Source: Anaerolineaceae bacterium (lineage in GTDB: Bacteria; Chloroflexota; Anaerolineae; Aggregatilineales; Phototrophicaceae). From it: DNA of 64,000 nucleotides. How positions within the stretch are numbered: position 1 is the first letter of the stretch; every line of letters starts with the position of its first letter. Made by a program: the position numbers and the translations under genes. Positions 39,063 to 45,916 of the stretch are shown here, one piece after another. A model generated the notes under the pieces. The model did no database searches. It was given only the letters and a program-made list of their open reading frames with translations, and was not told where the DNA came from. The stretch lies in NCBI GenBank assembly GCA_028818375.1, contig JAPPOB010000010.1:1-64000 (forward strand), in the 5' to 3' direction.

Positions 39063-39084
39063 TTAATCGGATAAATCCGATTAA
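39063..39084 (-). promoter_or_regulatory. 22-bp palindromic operator of the FCD regulator
   Basis: Two perfect 10-base arms, TTAATCGGAT (39063-39072) and ATCCGATTAA (39075-39084), separated by AA. It lies 22 bases before the regulator start and over the expected transcription start, the classical position for autorepression. Confidence 0.75.
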
Positions 39085-39088
39085 CATG

Positions 39089-39117
39089 AGCATAACACAT
39101 TTGAAGCGTTGCGTCAA
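39089..39117 (-). promoter_or_regulatory. promoter of the regulator-korAB-ATPase operon
   Basis: Reverse strand: -35 TTGACG (39117-39112), 17-base spacer, -10 TATGCT (39094-39089). The palindrome starts five bases after the -10. Confidence 0.7.
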
Positions 39118-39208
39118 CGACTGTTGGTGCGCGACCGCCTTAAAATGGGAAGAGACCTAACCTGCAAATTGCTCGAATTGAGGCCAATTGGACTTCTTCG
39201 GGGAAAGC

Positions 39209-39763
39209 CTACTTGCGCTGCGCGATGGATCGAATTGCATTTATCGCGGATGCTAAATCGCCCTCAGGAGGGACTAGCACAGAGGGAGGGTTCTTGGGAT
39301 TGACTGTAATCCATCCGGTGTCTCTCGCTGCTTGGCCGGTGTGTTGTCCCCTAATGACGCCAGCTTCCCAAAGACTGGGAATGGTCTCCTTTGGAATGAC
39401 CCAGCAATGAGCTTCAAAGGGACTGATGCCAAGACAGACGATCAGATCATAGTCTTGGTCTCTAATTTGCTGAAACTTGTAGGATCCATTCTTCCAAAGC
39501 GTTGAACCCTTGATTTCTACGCGGACCTTCTCGACCAATCTGTCCGCACTGCTATCTCCTGTCCTGCGAACCCTCATTCCGTTGACGGCAATCCAAGCGT
39601 CTACTACTGATTCAATGACCGCTCCAACCGTTCTTGAAGGCCTGGATTTGATCCAACCAAATGGGCTCTCATTCCAAACTGAATCCGGAGGAGGAAAGTC
39701 CCGCTCCAATCTGGATGCAATTTCAGCCAATTGCAGCAAATGTTCATCTCTACTTTGTGGCAC
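39209..39763 (-). CDS. probable type II restriction endonuclease
   Basis: 184 residues. The PD-(D/E)xK nuclease core is suggested by Asp70, Glu83 and Lys85 in RLVEKVRVEIKGSTLW, preceded by SPFGWIKSRPSRTVGAVIES. The assignment rests on this core and on the methyltransferase gene just upstream, which it overlaps by 14 bases; the recognition sequence cannot be read from it. GTG start with a very strong GGAGGTGA site (39777-39770). Base composition is clearly more AT-rich than the surroundings, a sign of transfer. Confidence 0.75.
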   Translation of the reverse strand: MPQSRDEHLLQLAEIASRLERDFPPPDSVWNESPFGWIKSRPSRTVGAVIESVVDAWIAVNGMRVRRTGDSSADRLVEKVRVEIKGSTLWKNGSYKFQQIRDQDYDLIVCLGISPFEAHCWVIPKETIPSLWEAGVIRGQHTGQAARDTGWITVNPKNPPSVLVPPEGDLASAINAIRSIAQRK

Positions 39764-40592
39764 AGGTGATCACCTCCGGTGCGAATAAACCAAATCTTTT
39801 CCTCATCACGTTTGCGGCAATTGGACTATTGTCGATCAATGTAAAATAGCGTCCCAAATTGTCTGCGGCAACTCCTGTTGTTCCAGTTCCAGCAAAGAAA
39901 TCCAAAATGTGGTCTCCCTTATTCGAGTGGACTGCTATGATTCGTTCTAAGAGCTTGAGTGGCTTTTGCGTTGGATAGCCTGTCTTTTCTTTTCCTGTGG
40001 GACTGACGATGGTCAGCCACCAGACGTCAGTTGGAGTCTTGCCGCGTGCTGCTTTCTCTGGTGTCACGAGTTTTGGTGCCATATATGGGATGCGATCGAT
40101 TGCTTCGAAATTGAAAATGTAATTCTTTGGATTCTTGGCGTACCAGAGAATGTTGTCGTGTTTGGCTGACCAGCGAGTTTTGCTACGTGCCCCATAGTCG
40201 TAGGCCCAGATTATCTCATTCACAAAGCTTTCTCTGCCAAAGATGCTGTCTAACAGCACTTTGCAATAGTGCACTTCACGGAAATCTATGTGAAAAAACA
40301 GGCTCCCGTCGTTCGTCAAGACTCTTTTGGCTTGTTCCAATCGCGGTCGCAGAAAGGCCAAATAATCGTCAAATTCGTCTTCAAAGAAGTGTTCGCTCAA
40401 TACCTCACTTCGAAATCGCTTGCCTTGGAATCCTGTTCGATCACCATTTTCGTCTCGTACAGTACGCAGGCGCTTCCTCTTTTGTTGACGGCCAGTATTG
40501 AAGGGTGGGTCGATGTAAATGAGCCTGAAGTACCTTTCAGGTAGCTTTGGAAGGATGTCAATGTTGTCACCAAGGTAAATTCGATGTTTCAC
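39750..40592 (-). CDS. DNA methyltransferase (beta-class N4/N6)
   Basis: 280 residues. The catalytic motif DPPF (28-31) precedes the SAM-binding FAGTGTT (233-239), the order of beta-class amino-methyltransferases. GYPTQKPLKLLERII and DNSPIAANVM are further motifs. It would protect host DNA from the nuclease encoded next. GTG start, with AGAGGA upstream located inside the end of ilvA; the start overlaps the ilvA stop by four bases (GTGA). AT-rich codon use sets it apart from ilvA. Confidence 0.9.
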   Translation of the reverse strand: MKHRIYLGDNIDILPKLPERYFRLIYIDPPFNTGRQQKRKRLRTVRDENGDRTGFQGKRFRSEVLSEHFFEDEFDDYLAFLRPRLEQAKRVLTNDGSLFFHIDFREVHYCKVLLDSIFGRESFVNEIIWAYDYGARSKTRWSAKHDNILWYAKNPKNYIFNFEAIDRIPYMAPKLVTPEKAARGKTPTDVWWLTIVSPTGKEKTGYPTQKPLKLLERIIAVHSNKGDHILDFFAGTGTTGVAADNLGRYFTLIDNSPIAANVMRKRFGLFAPEVITCATK

Positions 40593-41554
40593 AATATTCC
40601 TCTCAATGTAGAACGGTCGACATTGCCGCCGGAGAGCACGCAGACCACCTGCGAGCCTTTCGTCATCTTCAACTTGCCATGCAACAGGGGGGCGAAACTG
40701 GCCGCCGCCGCCGGTTCCGCCAGCAACTTGCAGCGTTCCAGAATCAGGCTGAGTGAGTCCCGGATCTCCCCGTCACTGACCAGAACGATGTCATCCACAA
40801 AGGCCTGGACGTGGCGCAACGTGTGTTCCCCGGCAAAGGGCGCGGCCAGTCCGTCGGCCAGGGTCTGCACGTTTTCGATGCGCTCGGGTACACCGGCCAC
40901 CAGGCTGCGGGTCATGGCCGCCGCGCCCTCCGGCTCGACGCCGATGACCCGCGTGGCGGGCCGCACGTGCTTGACCGCGGCGGCGACGCCCGAAAGCAGG
41001 CCGCCACCGCCGACCGGCACGATCACGACGTCCGGGTCCGGACCCTCCTCAAGCAGCTCGAGGCCCAGGGTGCCGTGGCCGGCGATGAGATTCAGGTCGT
41101 CAAAGGGGTGGACGAAGGTCAGGCCTTCGTCACGTTGCAGCTGTTGCACCTTGGGCAGCAAATCGTGCATGCCGCCGTGCAGCAGGACACGCGCGCCGTA
41201 GCCTTCGGTGGCGGCGGCCTTGCTGCGCGAGGCCCCCTGCGGCATGACGACGGTGGCGGCGATGCCGAGTTGGGCGGAAGCGAAGGCCAGCGCCTGGGCG
41301 GCGTTGCCGGCGGACATGGTCACAACGCCACGACCCTTCGCGTCTTCGTCCAGATGATGCAGACTGTTGAGCATGCCGCGCGGCTTGAAGGAGCCGGTCT
41401 TTTGAAACATCTCGGCCTTGACGCGCAGCCGCACGCCGCAGAGATCGCCCAGTTGCTGCGAAGTGACCATGGGCGTGCGCCGCAGGTGCCTGTCCAGCAG
41501 CGGCCGCGTGGCTTCAATGTCTGCGTGCGAGACCAGCAGGGAAGACTCGGCCAT
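40589..41554 (-). CDS. ilvA: threonine ammonia-lyase (threonine/serine dehydratase)
   Basis: 321 residues, the short catabolic-type form without an ACT domain. PLP lysine Lys57 lies in KTGSFKPRG, with SAGNAAQALA and the phosphate-binding VPVGGGGLLSG. It deaminates threonine to 2-oxobutyrate. Start at ATG 41554; the open frame continues upstream without family similarity. The last nine codons after GGNVD are AT-rich compared with the rest of the gene, which suggests that the 3' end was rebuilt when the restriction-modification genes arrived. Confidence 0.9.
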   Translation of the reverse strand: MAESSLLVSHADIEATRPLLDRHLRRTPMVTSQQLGDLCGVRLRVKAEMFQKTGSFKPRGMLNSLHHLDEDAKGRGVVTMSAGNAAQALAFASAQLGIAATVVMPQGASRSKAAATEGYGARVLLHGGMHDLLPKVQQLQRDEGLTFVHPFDDLNLIAGHGTLGLELLEEGPDPDVVIVPVGGGGLLSGVAAAVKHVRPATRVIGVEPEGAAAMTRSLVAGVPERIENVQTLADGLAAPFAGEHTLRHVQAFVDDIVLVSDGEIRDSLSLILERCKLLAEPAAAASFAPLLHGKLKMTKGSQVVCVLSGGNVDRSTLRGIL

Positions 41555-41624
41555 CAGTTCGCTGCGCCGAATCTGCGACGTTCGGCGATCCACTGGCCAG
41601 GAAAGAGTCGACCCGGGGACAATG

Positions 41625-42797
41625 TCATCCCCGCAGCTTTGCCATCCGCTCGGCGGCCCGCAGCAGGGTGTCGTCGTTCTTGCAGAAGGTGAAGCGCACA
41701 TGGTCCCTGGTGATGTGCCGGTGCTCAGGAGTGAAGAAGACCGAGGGCGGGATGCAACTGACTCCGATTTCCTGGATCATGTGTTGGGTAAAGGCCATGT
41801 CGTCACCGTCAAAGAGGTCCGAGAAATCGGCCATCACGAAGTAGGTGCCCTGGGGCAGGATCGACTTCATTCCGGCGCCGGCCAGTACGTCCATCATCAG
41901 GGCCCGCTTGCCGTGATACAGCGTCTGGTATTCCTCGTAGTAGCTGTTCCCCATGGCGAAGCCATGCGCGACCCCCACCTGCGCCGGGTGATTGGTGGCG
42001 AATGAGGTGAACTGGATCGAGCGCCAGGCGCCGGTGATCAGGTCGGGCGGGCCGTAGACCCAGCCAATCTTCCAGCCCGTCATGCCGAAGGTCTTGCCCG
42101 CGCTGCCGACCGTCACGGTGCGCTCAAACATGCCGGGCAGGGACGCGATCGGTATATGGCGGGCGTTGTCGAAGAGCAGATGTTCGTAGACTTCATCGGC
42201 AATGACGATGACGTCATGCTGCAGACAAAGGTCGGCGATGAGTTGCAGTTCCACCCGGGTGAAAACGCGACCGGTGGGGTTGTTGGGCGTGTTAATCATG
42301 ATGGCCCGCGTGCGGTCGCTGAAGGCGGCGCGCAATTCCTCGGGTTCGAACACCCAGTCTGGCGGATGCAGGGAGACGTAGACGGGCGACGCGCCGGCCA
42401 TCTCGATGCCCGGCACGTAGCTGTCGTAGAAGGGCTCGATGACGATGACCTCGTCCCCGGGGTCGATCAGCCCCATGATGGAGCAAAAGATCGCCTCGGT
42501 GGCGCCGGGCGTGACCAGCACGCCGTTTTCGGGATCGACTTCCATGTCGTAGAAGACTGCGGCGTGTCTGGCGATGCCTTCCATCAGTTCCGGAATGCCG
42601 CGACCCGGCGCGTACTGGTTGCATTGGCCGGAGCGCAGGGCGTGTATGGCGGCGTCGACGACTTCCTGCGGGCCGTCGAAATCCGGCCTGCCCTGACCAA
42701 GATTGACGGCGCCATACCTGAGAGAAAGGTTGTTGATTTCGGCAAAAATGGTCGTGCCGAAGCCGGCGACGCGGTTGGCAAAGCCAGGTGCAGACAT
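41625..42797 (-). CDS. class I/II aminotransferase (kynurenine/methionine aminotransferase-like)
   Basis: 390 residues, PLP-dependent fold type I. PLP lysine Lys235 is in GSAGKTFGMTGWKIGW, with Asn171-Pro-Asn and DEVYEHLLFD. Closest in pattern to the glutamine transaminase K / YbdL group that acts on methionine, aromatic residues or kynurenine; the exact substrate is uncertain. It precedes ilvA by 70 bases on the same strand. GGAG lies before the ATG. Confidence 0.85.
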   Translation of the reverse strand: MSAPGFANRVAGFGTTIFAEINNLSLRYGAVNLGQGRPDFDGPQEVVDAAIHALRSGQCNQYAPGRGIPELMEGIARHAAVFYDMEVDPENGVLVTPGATEAIFCSIMGLIDPGDEVIVIEPFYDSYVPGIEMAGASPVYVSLHPPDWVFEPEELRAAFSDRTRAIMINTPNNPTGRVFTRVELQLIADLCLQHDVIVIADEVYEHLLFDNARHIPIASLPGMFERTVTVGSAGKTFGMTGWKIGWVYGPPDLITGAWRSIQFTSFATNHPAQVGVAHGFAMGNSYYEEYQTLYHGKRALMMDVLAGAGMKSILPQGTYFVMADFSDLFDGDDMAFTQHMIQEIGVSCIPPSVFFTPEHRHITRDHVRFTFCKNDDTLLRAAERMAKLRG

Positions 42798-42830
42798 GGT
42801 CGCTCCGTCAATTGCGCGAATGGCGACTGG

Positions 42831-42859
42831 AGTATAGCAGTGGGCATCGGCTATGTCAG
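42831..42859 (-). promoter_or_regulatory. promoter of the aminotransferase-ilvA genes
   Basis: Reverse strand: -35 CTGACA (42859-42854), 17-base spacer, extended -10 TGC-TATACT (-10 at 42836-42831). It overlaps the last codons of rnhA. Confidence 0.65.
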
Positions 42860-43294
42860 CGATTCCCGGGCGGCGCTGGCCAGGCGGTCAACGTGCCGGT
42901 TGGCCGGGTCACCGGCATGTCCGCGCACCCAGCGCCAGTCAATCTCGTGCCGCCGGCAGGCTGCGTGCAGGCGCTGCCAAAGGTCCTGATTCTTGACCGC
43001 TTTGCGCGTAGACGTCTTCCAACCCCTGCGGATCCAGCCAGGCAACCACTTGGTGATTCCGTTCTTCAGGTACTGACTGTCCGTGCAGAGCGTGACCTCG
43101 CAGGGCTCGCGCAGTGCCTCCAGCGCCATGATTGCGGCCGTCAACTCCATGCGGTTGTTGGTCGTTGAGGGCTCGGCGCCGCTAAGTTCTCGTTGGCGCT
43201 CCCCGTAGATGAGCAGGGCGGCCCAGCCACCGGGTCCTCCCGGGTTGGGTTTGGCGCCGCCGTCCGTATAGATGGTGACCTGTGGTTTCGTCAT
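42851..43294 (-). CDS. rnhA: ribonuclease HI
   Basis: 147 residues, full length. Catalytic acids Asp11 (YTDGG), Glu50 ([10 protein letters not shown]), Asp72 ([11 protein letters not shown]) and Asp136, with the active-site His126 in [14 protein letters not shown]. It removes RNA from RNA-DNA hybrids. Divergent from the VOC gene. Confidence 0.96.
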   Translation of the reverse strand: MTKPQVTIYTDGGAKPNPGGPGGWAALLIYGERQRELSGAEPSTTNNRMELTAAIMALEALREPCEVTLCTDSQYLKNGITKWLPGWIRRGWKTSTRKAVKNQDLWQRLHAACRRHEIDWRWVRGHAGDPANRHVDRLASAARESLT

Positions 43295-43331
43295 CGGGTT
43301 GCCGAGAGGTTGAAGGCAGCAGGCGACAGTC

Positions 43332-43360
43332 TACACAAGAGCTGCGGGTAAGGGTACACT
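43332..43360 (+). promoter_or_regulatory. possible promoter for the VOC gene
   Basis: TACACA (43332-43337), 17-base spacer, TACACT (43355-43360). Modest match; the position about 30 bases before the ATG and the strong GGGAGG ribosome site support it. Confidence 0.4.
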
Positions 43361-43388
43361 TTTTGCCCCACAGCGCAGGGAGGACACC

Positions 43389-43802
43389 ATGATCAAGATA
43401 GTGGGCACGGCATCAGTCTTTGTGGCTGACCAGCAATGGGCGAAGGACTTCTACGTCGAAAAACTTGGTATGGAGCTACGCCTGGAAGCGCCGCTGTTCC
43501 CCGGCACGGACCTCAAGTGGATTGAGGTGGCGCCATCCGGCGCGGAGACTTCAATCAATCTCTACAAAACGGACGACGACGACGAAAACTGGGGACACTA
43601 CGCCGGCACCATCGGCAAGGCCCAGGCGATCACCATTCAGGCGAGCGACCTTGAGAATCTGGCGGCGGACCTGCGCGGCAGGGGCGTCACCATCCTGCAA
43701 GAGCCGGTGGCCGAGCCCTGGGGCAACTGGATGTCCATCCAGGACTCCGAGGGCAACACGCTGATCATCACGGCTGATACCCTGACGATGCGCGATGGGT
43801 GA
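43389..43802 (+). CDS. VOC family protein (glyoxalase/dioxygenase fold)
   Basis: 137 residues. A single vicinal-oxygen-chelate module pair: VGTASVFVADQQWAKDFYVEKLGMEL at the start and the end pattern MSIQDSEGNTLIIT. Such proteins bind metal and may be glyoxalases, dioxygenases or resistance proteins; a specific function is not visible. It overlaps the next gene by eight bases. Confidence 0.85.
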   Translation: MIKIVGTASVFVADQQWAKDFYVEKLGMELRLEAPLFPGTDLKWIEVAPSGAETSINLYKTDDDDENWGHYAGTIGKAQAITIQASDLENLAADLRGRGVTILQEPVAEPWGNWMSIQDSEGNTLIITADTLTMRDG

Positions 43803-44079
43803 CGAACGCATTCTGACCCTGCACCCGGAAGGGAAGAAGGGCGTCAATATCCTGCGCTCGAAGTACGACCCTGTGCGCGCGGCCCTGCTGGATTCACTGC
43901 GGGCTGGCGGCGGCGAGCTGACTCACACAGAACTGATGGCCGCCGTCGCCGAACGCCTGGTGGACTTCAGCGGCTCGGTCACCTGGTATGCAGAGACCGT
44001 CAAGCTCGACCTGGTCGCGCGCGGCACGATCACGCGCAGCAGTGGCAGCCCGCAGGTATTGACGCTGGTTGGGGACTAA
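43795..44079 (+). CDS. DUF6958 family protein
   Basis: 94 residues. The pattern HPEGKKGVNILRSKYDPVR, then a helix pair and SGSVTWYAETVKLDLVARGTI, corresponds to DUF6958, which looks like a small winged-helix fold. Function unknown. Coupled to the VOC gene by overlap. Its stop lies within a hairpin (44072-44090) whose right arm is part of the displaced acnA tail. Confidence 0.7.
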   Translation: MGDERILTLHPEGKKGVNILRSKYDPVRAALLDSLRAGGGELTHTELMAAVAERLVDFSGSVTWYAETVKLDLVARGTITRSSGSPQVLTLVGD

Positions 44080-44081
44080 CG

Positions 44082-44105
44082 CTCAGTCCCGCAGGAAGTT
44101 GCGCA
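44082..44105 (-). repeat. displaced acnA 3'-end copy (left direct repeat)
   Basis: Read on the reverse strand it encodes LRNFLRD followed by TGA, nearly the same as the current AcnA C-terminus (LRNLLRD, TGA). It matches 45893-45916 in 20 of 24 bases. Codons are GC-rich, as in the native chromosome. Confidence 0.8.
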
Positions 44106-44178
44106 AGACTCCTATAGCTGGTACACAATTGCTTGTCCAACTGGCTACGATTTCTGTGAATCCTCAGGATGTTCATGC

Positions 44179-44763
44179 ATGGAAGTTCTAAATTTGGATC
44201 TGCTGGAAAGTGGCAGTATGCAAGGACTTACCAGCAAAGCAGGCGGATTTCTCTTGGAAGCGTGCCTAGTGTGTTTGGCACATAATGGGCATTCATCAGG
44301 AATTGCAATGCAAGTTGATGAAGCAAGGGACACTATCCATTTCCGGCTGGATTGGTCAGGTTCCGTCGGTGAGCAGGAAACACGTACTCATGCCGACATG
44401 CAAGACGCAACAGAATGGGGAGCATGTGGAGTCGCCTGTCTTTTGATATGCAAGTTGACCGGGTTGGTGGTGACTCGACGCTCACGAAAGGGAACTGGAT
44501 TTGACTATTGGCTAGGTAGTGGTTTAGAAAAAGGCTCTGCAACCTCTCTGCCTTTCCAAGATGAGGCAAGATTGGAAGTATCAGGGATGTTGTCAGAAGA
44601 AAGAATGAGTGAAATCAACAGTCGCCTGAGGGAGAAGACAAAACAAATTAAAGGAGGAAAGCGGACCGATCTTACTGGTTATGCAGTAGTTCTTGAATTT
44701 AGCCGTCCCTTGGCGAAAGTGAAGCGTCTTGAAGGAACTGACAAAAGTCAACGAACTGCATAG
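44179..44763 (+). CDS. unknown protein A of the acnA-linked cassette
   Basis: 194 residues, not recognised with certainty. The first half is a mixed sheet region with a weakly hydrophobic stretch (WGACGVACLLICKLTGLVV, about 80-98). Then come GTGFDYWLG, FQDEARLEVSGML and the C-terminal TGYAVVLEFSRPLAKVKRL; these look like conserved blocks of a soluble protein rather than a membrane protein. AT-rich codon use, unlike its neighbours. Its last 35 bases overlap the next gene, so both are translated together. Possible roles such as defence or stress are guesses from context. Confidence 0.65.
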   Translation: MEVLNLDLLESGSMQGLTSKAGGFLLEACLVCLAHNGHSSGIAMQVDEARDTIHFRLDWSGSVGEQETRTHADMQDATEWGACGVACLLICKLTGLVVTRRSRKGTGFDYWLGSGLEKGSATSLPFQDEARLEVSGMLSEERMSEINSRLREKTKQIKGGKRTDLTGYAVVLEFSRPLAKVKRLEGTDKSQRTA

Positions 44764-45874
44764 TCGTGCGATGGATTTCGCTGACGAAGCATTCTTTGCT
44801 AAGCGAAACGGACAAGAAGAATTAGCAAAAGAATACTTCGAGAAAGCATATCAGGCGGAGAAACGTGCGGCTGAACAAGTCGATGATCCACTATTGGAAC
44901 CAACTCGATCAGTTTTGTTTAGAAGTGCCGCGACACTTGCATTTGATTGCGGAAAAGTGGAAGAGGCAGAACGATTAGTCCTTCGAGCTCTCTTGGGTGA
45001 TCCTCCTCCTGAAATCGAATCGGAACTAAAGGCGCTATTCGAAAAGACGCAATTCAAAGAACACATAAGTCTGCACGGGGTTGCGCTAAATGCGGGTGAA
45101 TTGCAATTGACTTTGGTGGGAAGAGCAATTGGCGAAGGAATGGCCTATTTGAAGGAGGTGGTTGCGAGACTTCAGGACATAGAGAAACTTGTTTATAGGA
45201 CAAAGGCAAGAGTTAGAAATCAGGATTTCAGCAGAAGGCTAATTTTGCCATCATTACATGGTTTGTACATGTCTGTTCCAAGAACTGGAAGCTTTAGCGT
45301 AACTCTGAAAGTTGGAGAAGAAGACATTCTCCCGCTCCCGAACTTCGACGACTCTCACGATGTGGTTGGAGAATTCATGGATTGCATGGAGCTATTGCAG
45401 AACAAGCGGTTTGATTTGTTGCGTGAAAGGATAGAAGTTCCACAATATTTTCAGAATTTCGTGGGACTAGCAAAGAAGATAGCACCAGATGGTGAAGACA
45501 TTACGATGGTCGGTCTTACAGTACTCAGAGGTGCAAATGAAAGAAGCGTCAGTTTTTCTTGTCACCGTCATGAAATTCCAGACTTCACTCAAGTAGAAGT
45601 GCATAGTTCAGAATTTGAACTAGGAGACAACCCAACTACTGTTTCGGGAGTACTTCGCTATGCTGATGCATTGAGACATGATCATGAAGTTAAACTAGCT
45701 GTACCTGAAGGAAGGCCATGGAAAATACTTGTTCCAGAAGGGCTTATGGAAGACATTGTAACGCCACATTGGGGAAAACCCGTCAAAGTGCGTGGCTACA
45801 AAGTTAAACGTAAGCAGAAAACGCTCTATCTTACTGACATATTGGAGACGCAAGATTCTTCACAGTTACACTGA
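44729..45874 (+). CDS. unknown protein B of the acnA-linked cassette
   Basis: 381 residues, not recognised. The N-terminal 100 residues are helical and TPR- or MIT-like (HSRAMDFADEAFFAKRNG, AKEYFEKAYQAEKRAA, FDCGKVEEAERLVLRALLG). A second region (about 120-290) is of mixed structure (LVGRAIGEGMAYLKEVVARL, EKLVYRTKARV), and the end (about 340-375) has a beta pattern, VKVRGYKVKRKQKTLYLTDI. TTG start overlapping gene A; ATG 44771 would lose the first conserved-looking helix. The gene stops 20 bases before the acnA stop on the opposite strand. Confidence 0.65.
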   Translation: MKELTKVNELHSRAMDFADEAFFAKRNGQEELAKEYFEKAYQAEKRAAEQVDDPLLEPTRSVLFRSAATLAFDCGKVEEAERLVLRALLGDPPPEIESELKALFEKTQFKEHISLHGVALNAGELQLTLVGRAIGEGMAYLKEVVARLQDIEKLVYRTKARVRNQDFSRRLILPSLHGLYMSVPRTGSFSVTLKVGEEDILPLPNFDDSHDVVGEFMDCMELLQNKRFDLLRERIEVPQYFQNFVGLAKKIAPDGEDITMVGLTVLRGANERSVSFSCHRHEIPDFTQVEVHSSEFELGDNPTTVSGVLRYADALRHDHEVKLAVPEGRPWKILVPEGLMEDIVTPHWGKPVKVRGYKVKRKQKTLYLTDILETQDSSQLH

Positions 45875-45892
45875 CATCTCCCAGTAAATTAA

Positions 45893-45916
45893 CTCAGTCT
45901 CGCAAAAGGTTGCGCA
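45893..45916 (-). repeat. current acnA 3' end (right direct repeat)
   Basis: Partner of the repeat at 44082-44105 (20 of 24 bases equal). It forms the present end of acnA, encoding LRNLLRD and TGA, with codons (CTT, TTG, CGA) slightly more AT-rich than in the displaced copy. Confidence 0.8.

Larger units (their letters stand above)
44082..45916. mobile_element. putative integrated two-gene cassette at the acnA 3' end
   Basis: About 1.8 kb of AT-rich DNA carrying two overlapping genes of unknown function, bounded by imperfect 24-base direct repeats that both encode the end of aconitase. The arrangement is that of an element that integrates into the 3' end of a gene, rebuilds it, and displaces the old end. 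No integrase or transposase is encoded, so movement would need a recombinase in trans or homologous exchange. Confidence 0.65.

Noticed and set aside
39101..39208. A displaced ilvA tail on the far side of the restriction-modification genes, by analogy with acnA
   Set aside because: Both strands were read for codons like the ilvA ending; none was found.
44072..44090. Hairpin GGGACT/AGTCCC as terminator of the DUF6958 gene
   Set aside because: No T-run follows. The right arm is part of the displaced acnA tail, so the pairing may be accidental.
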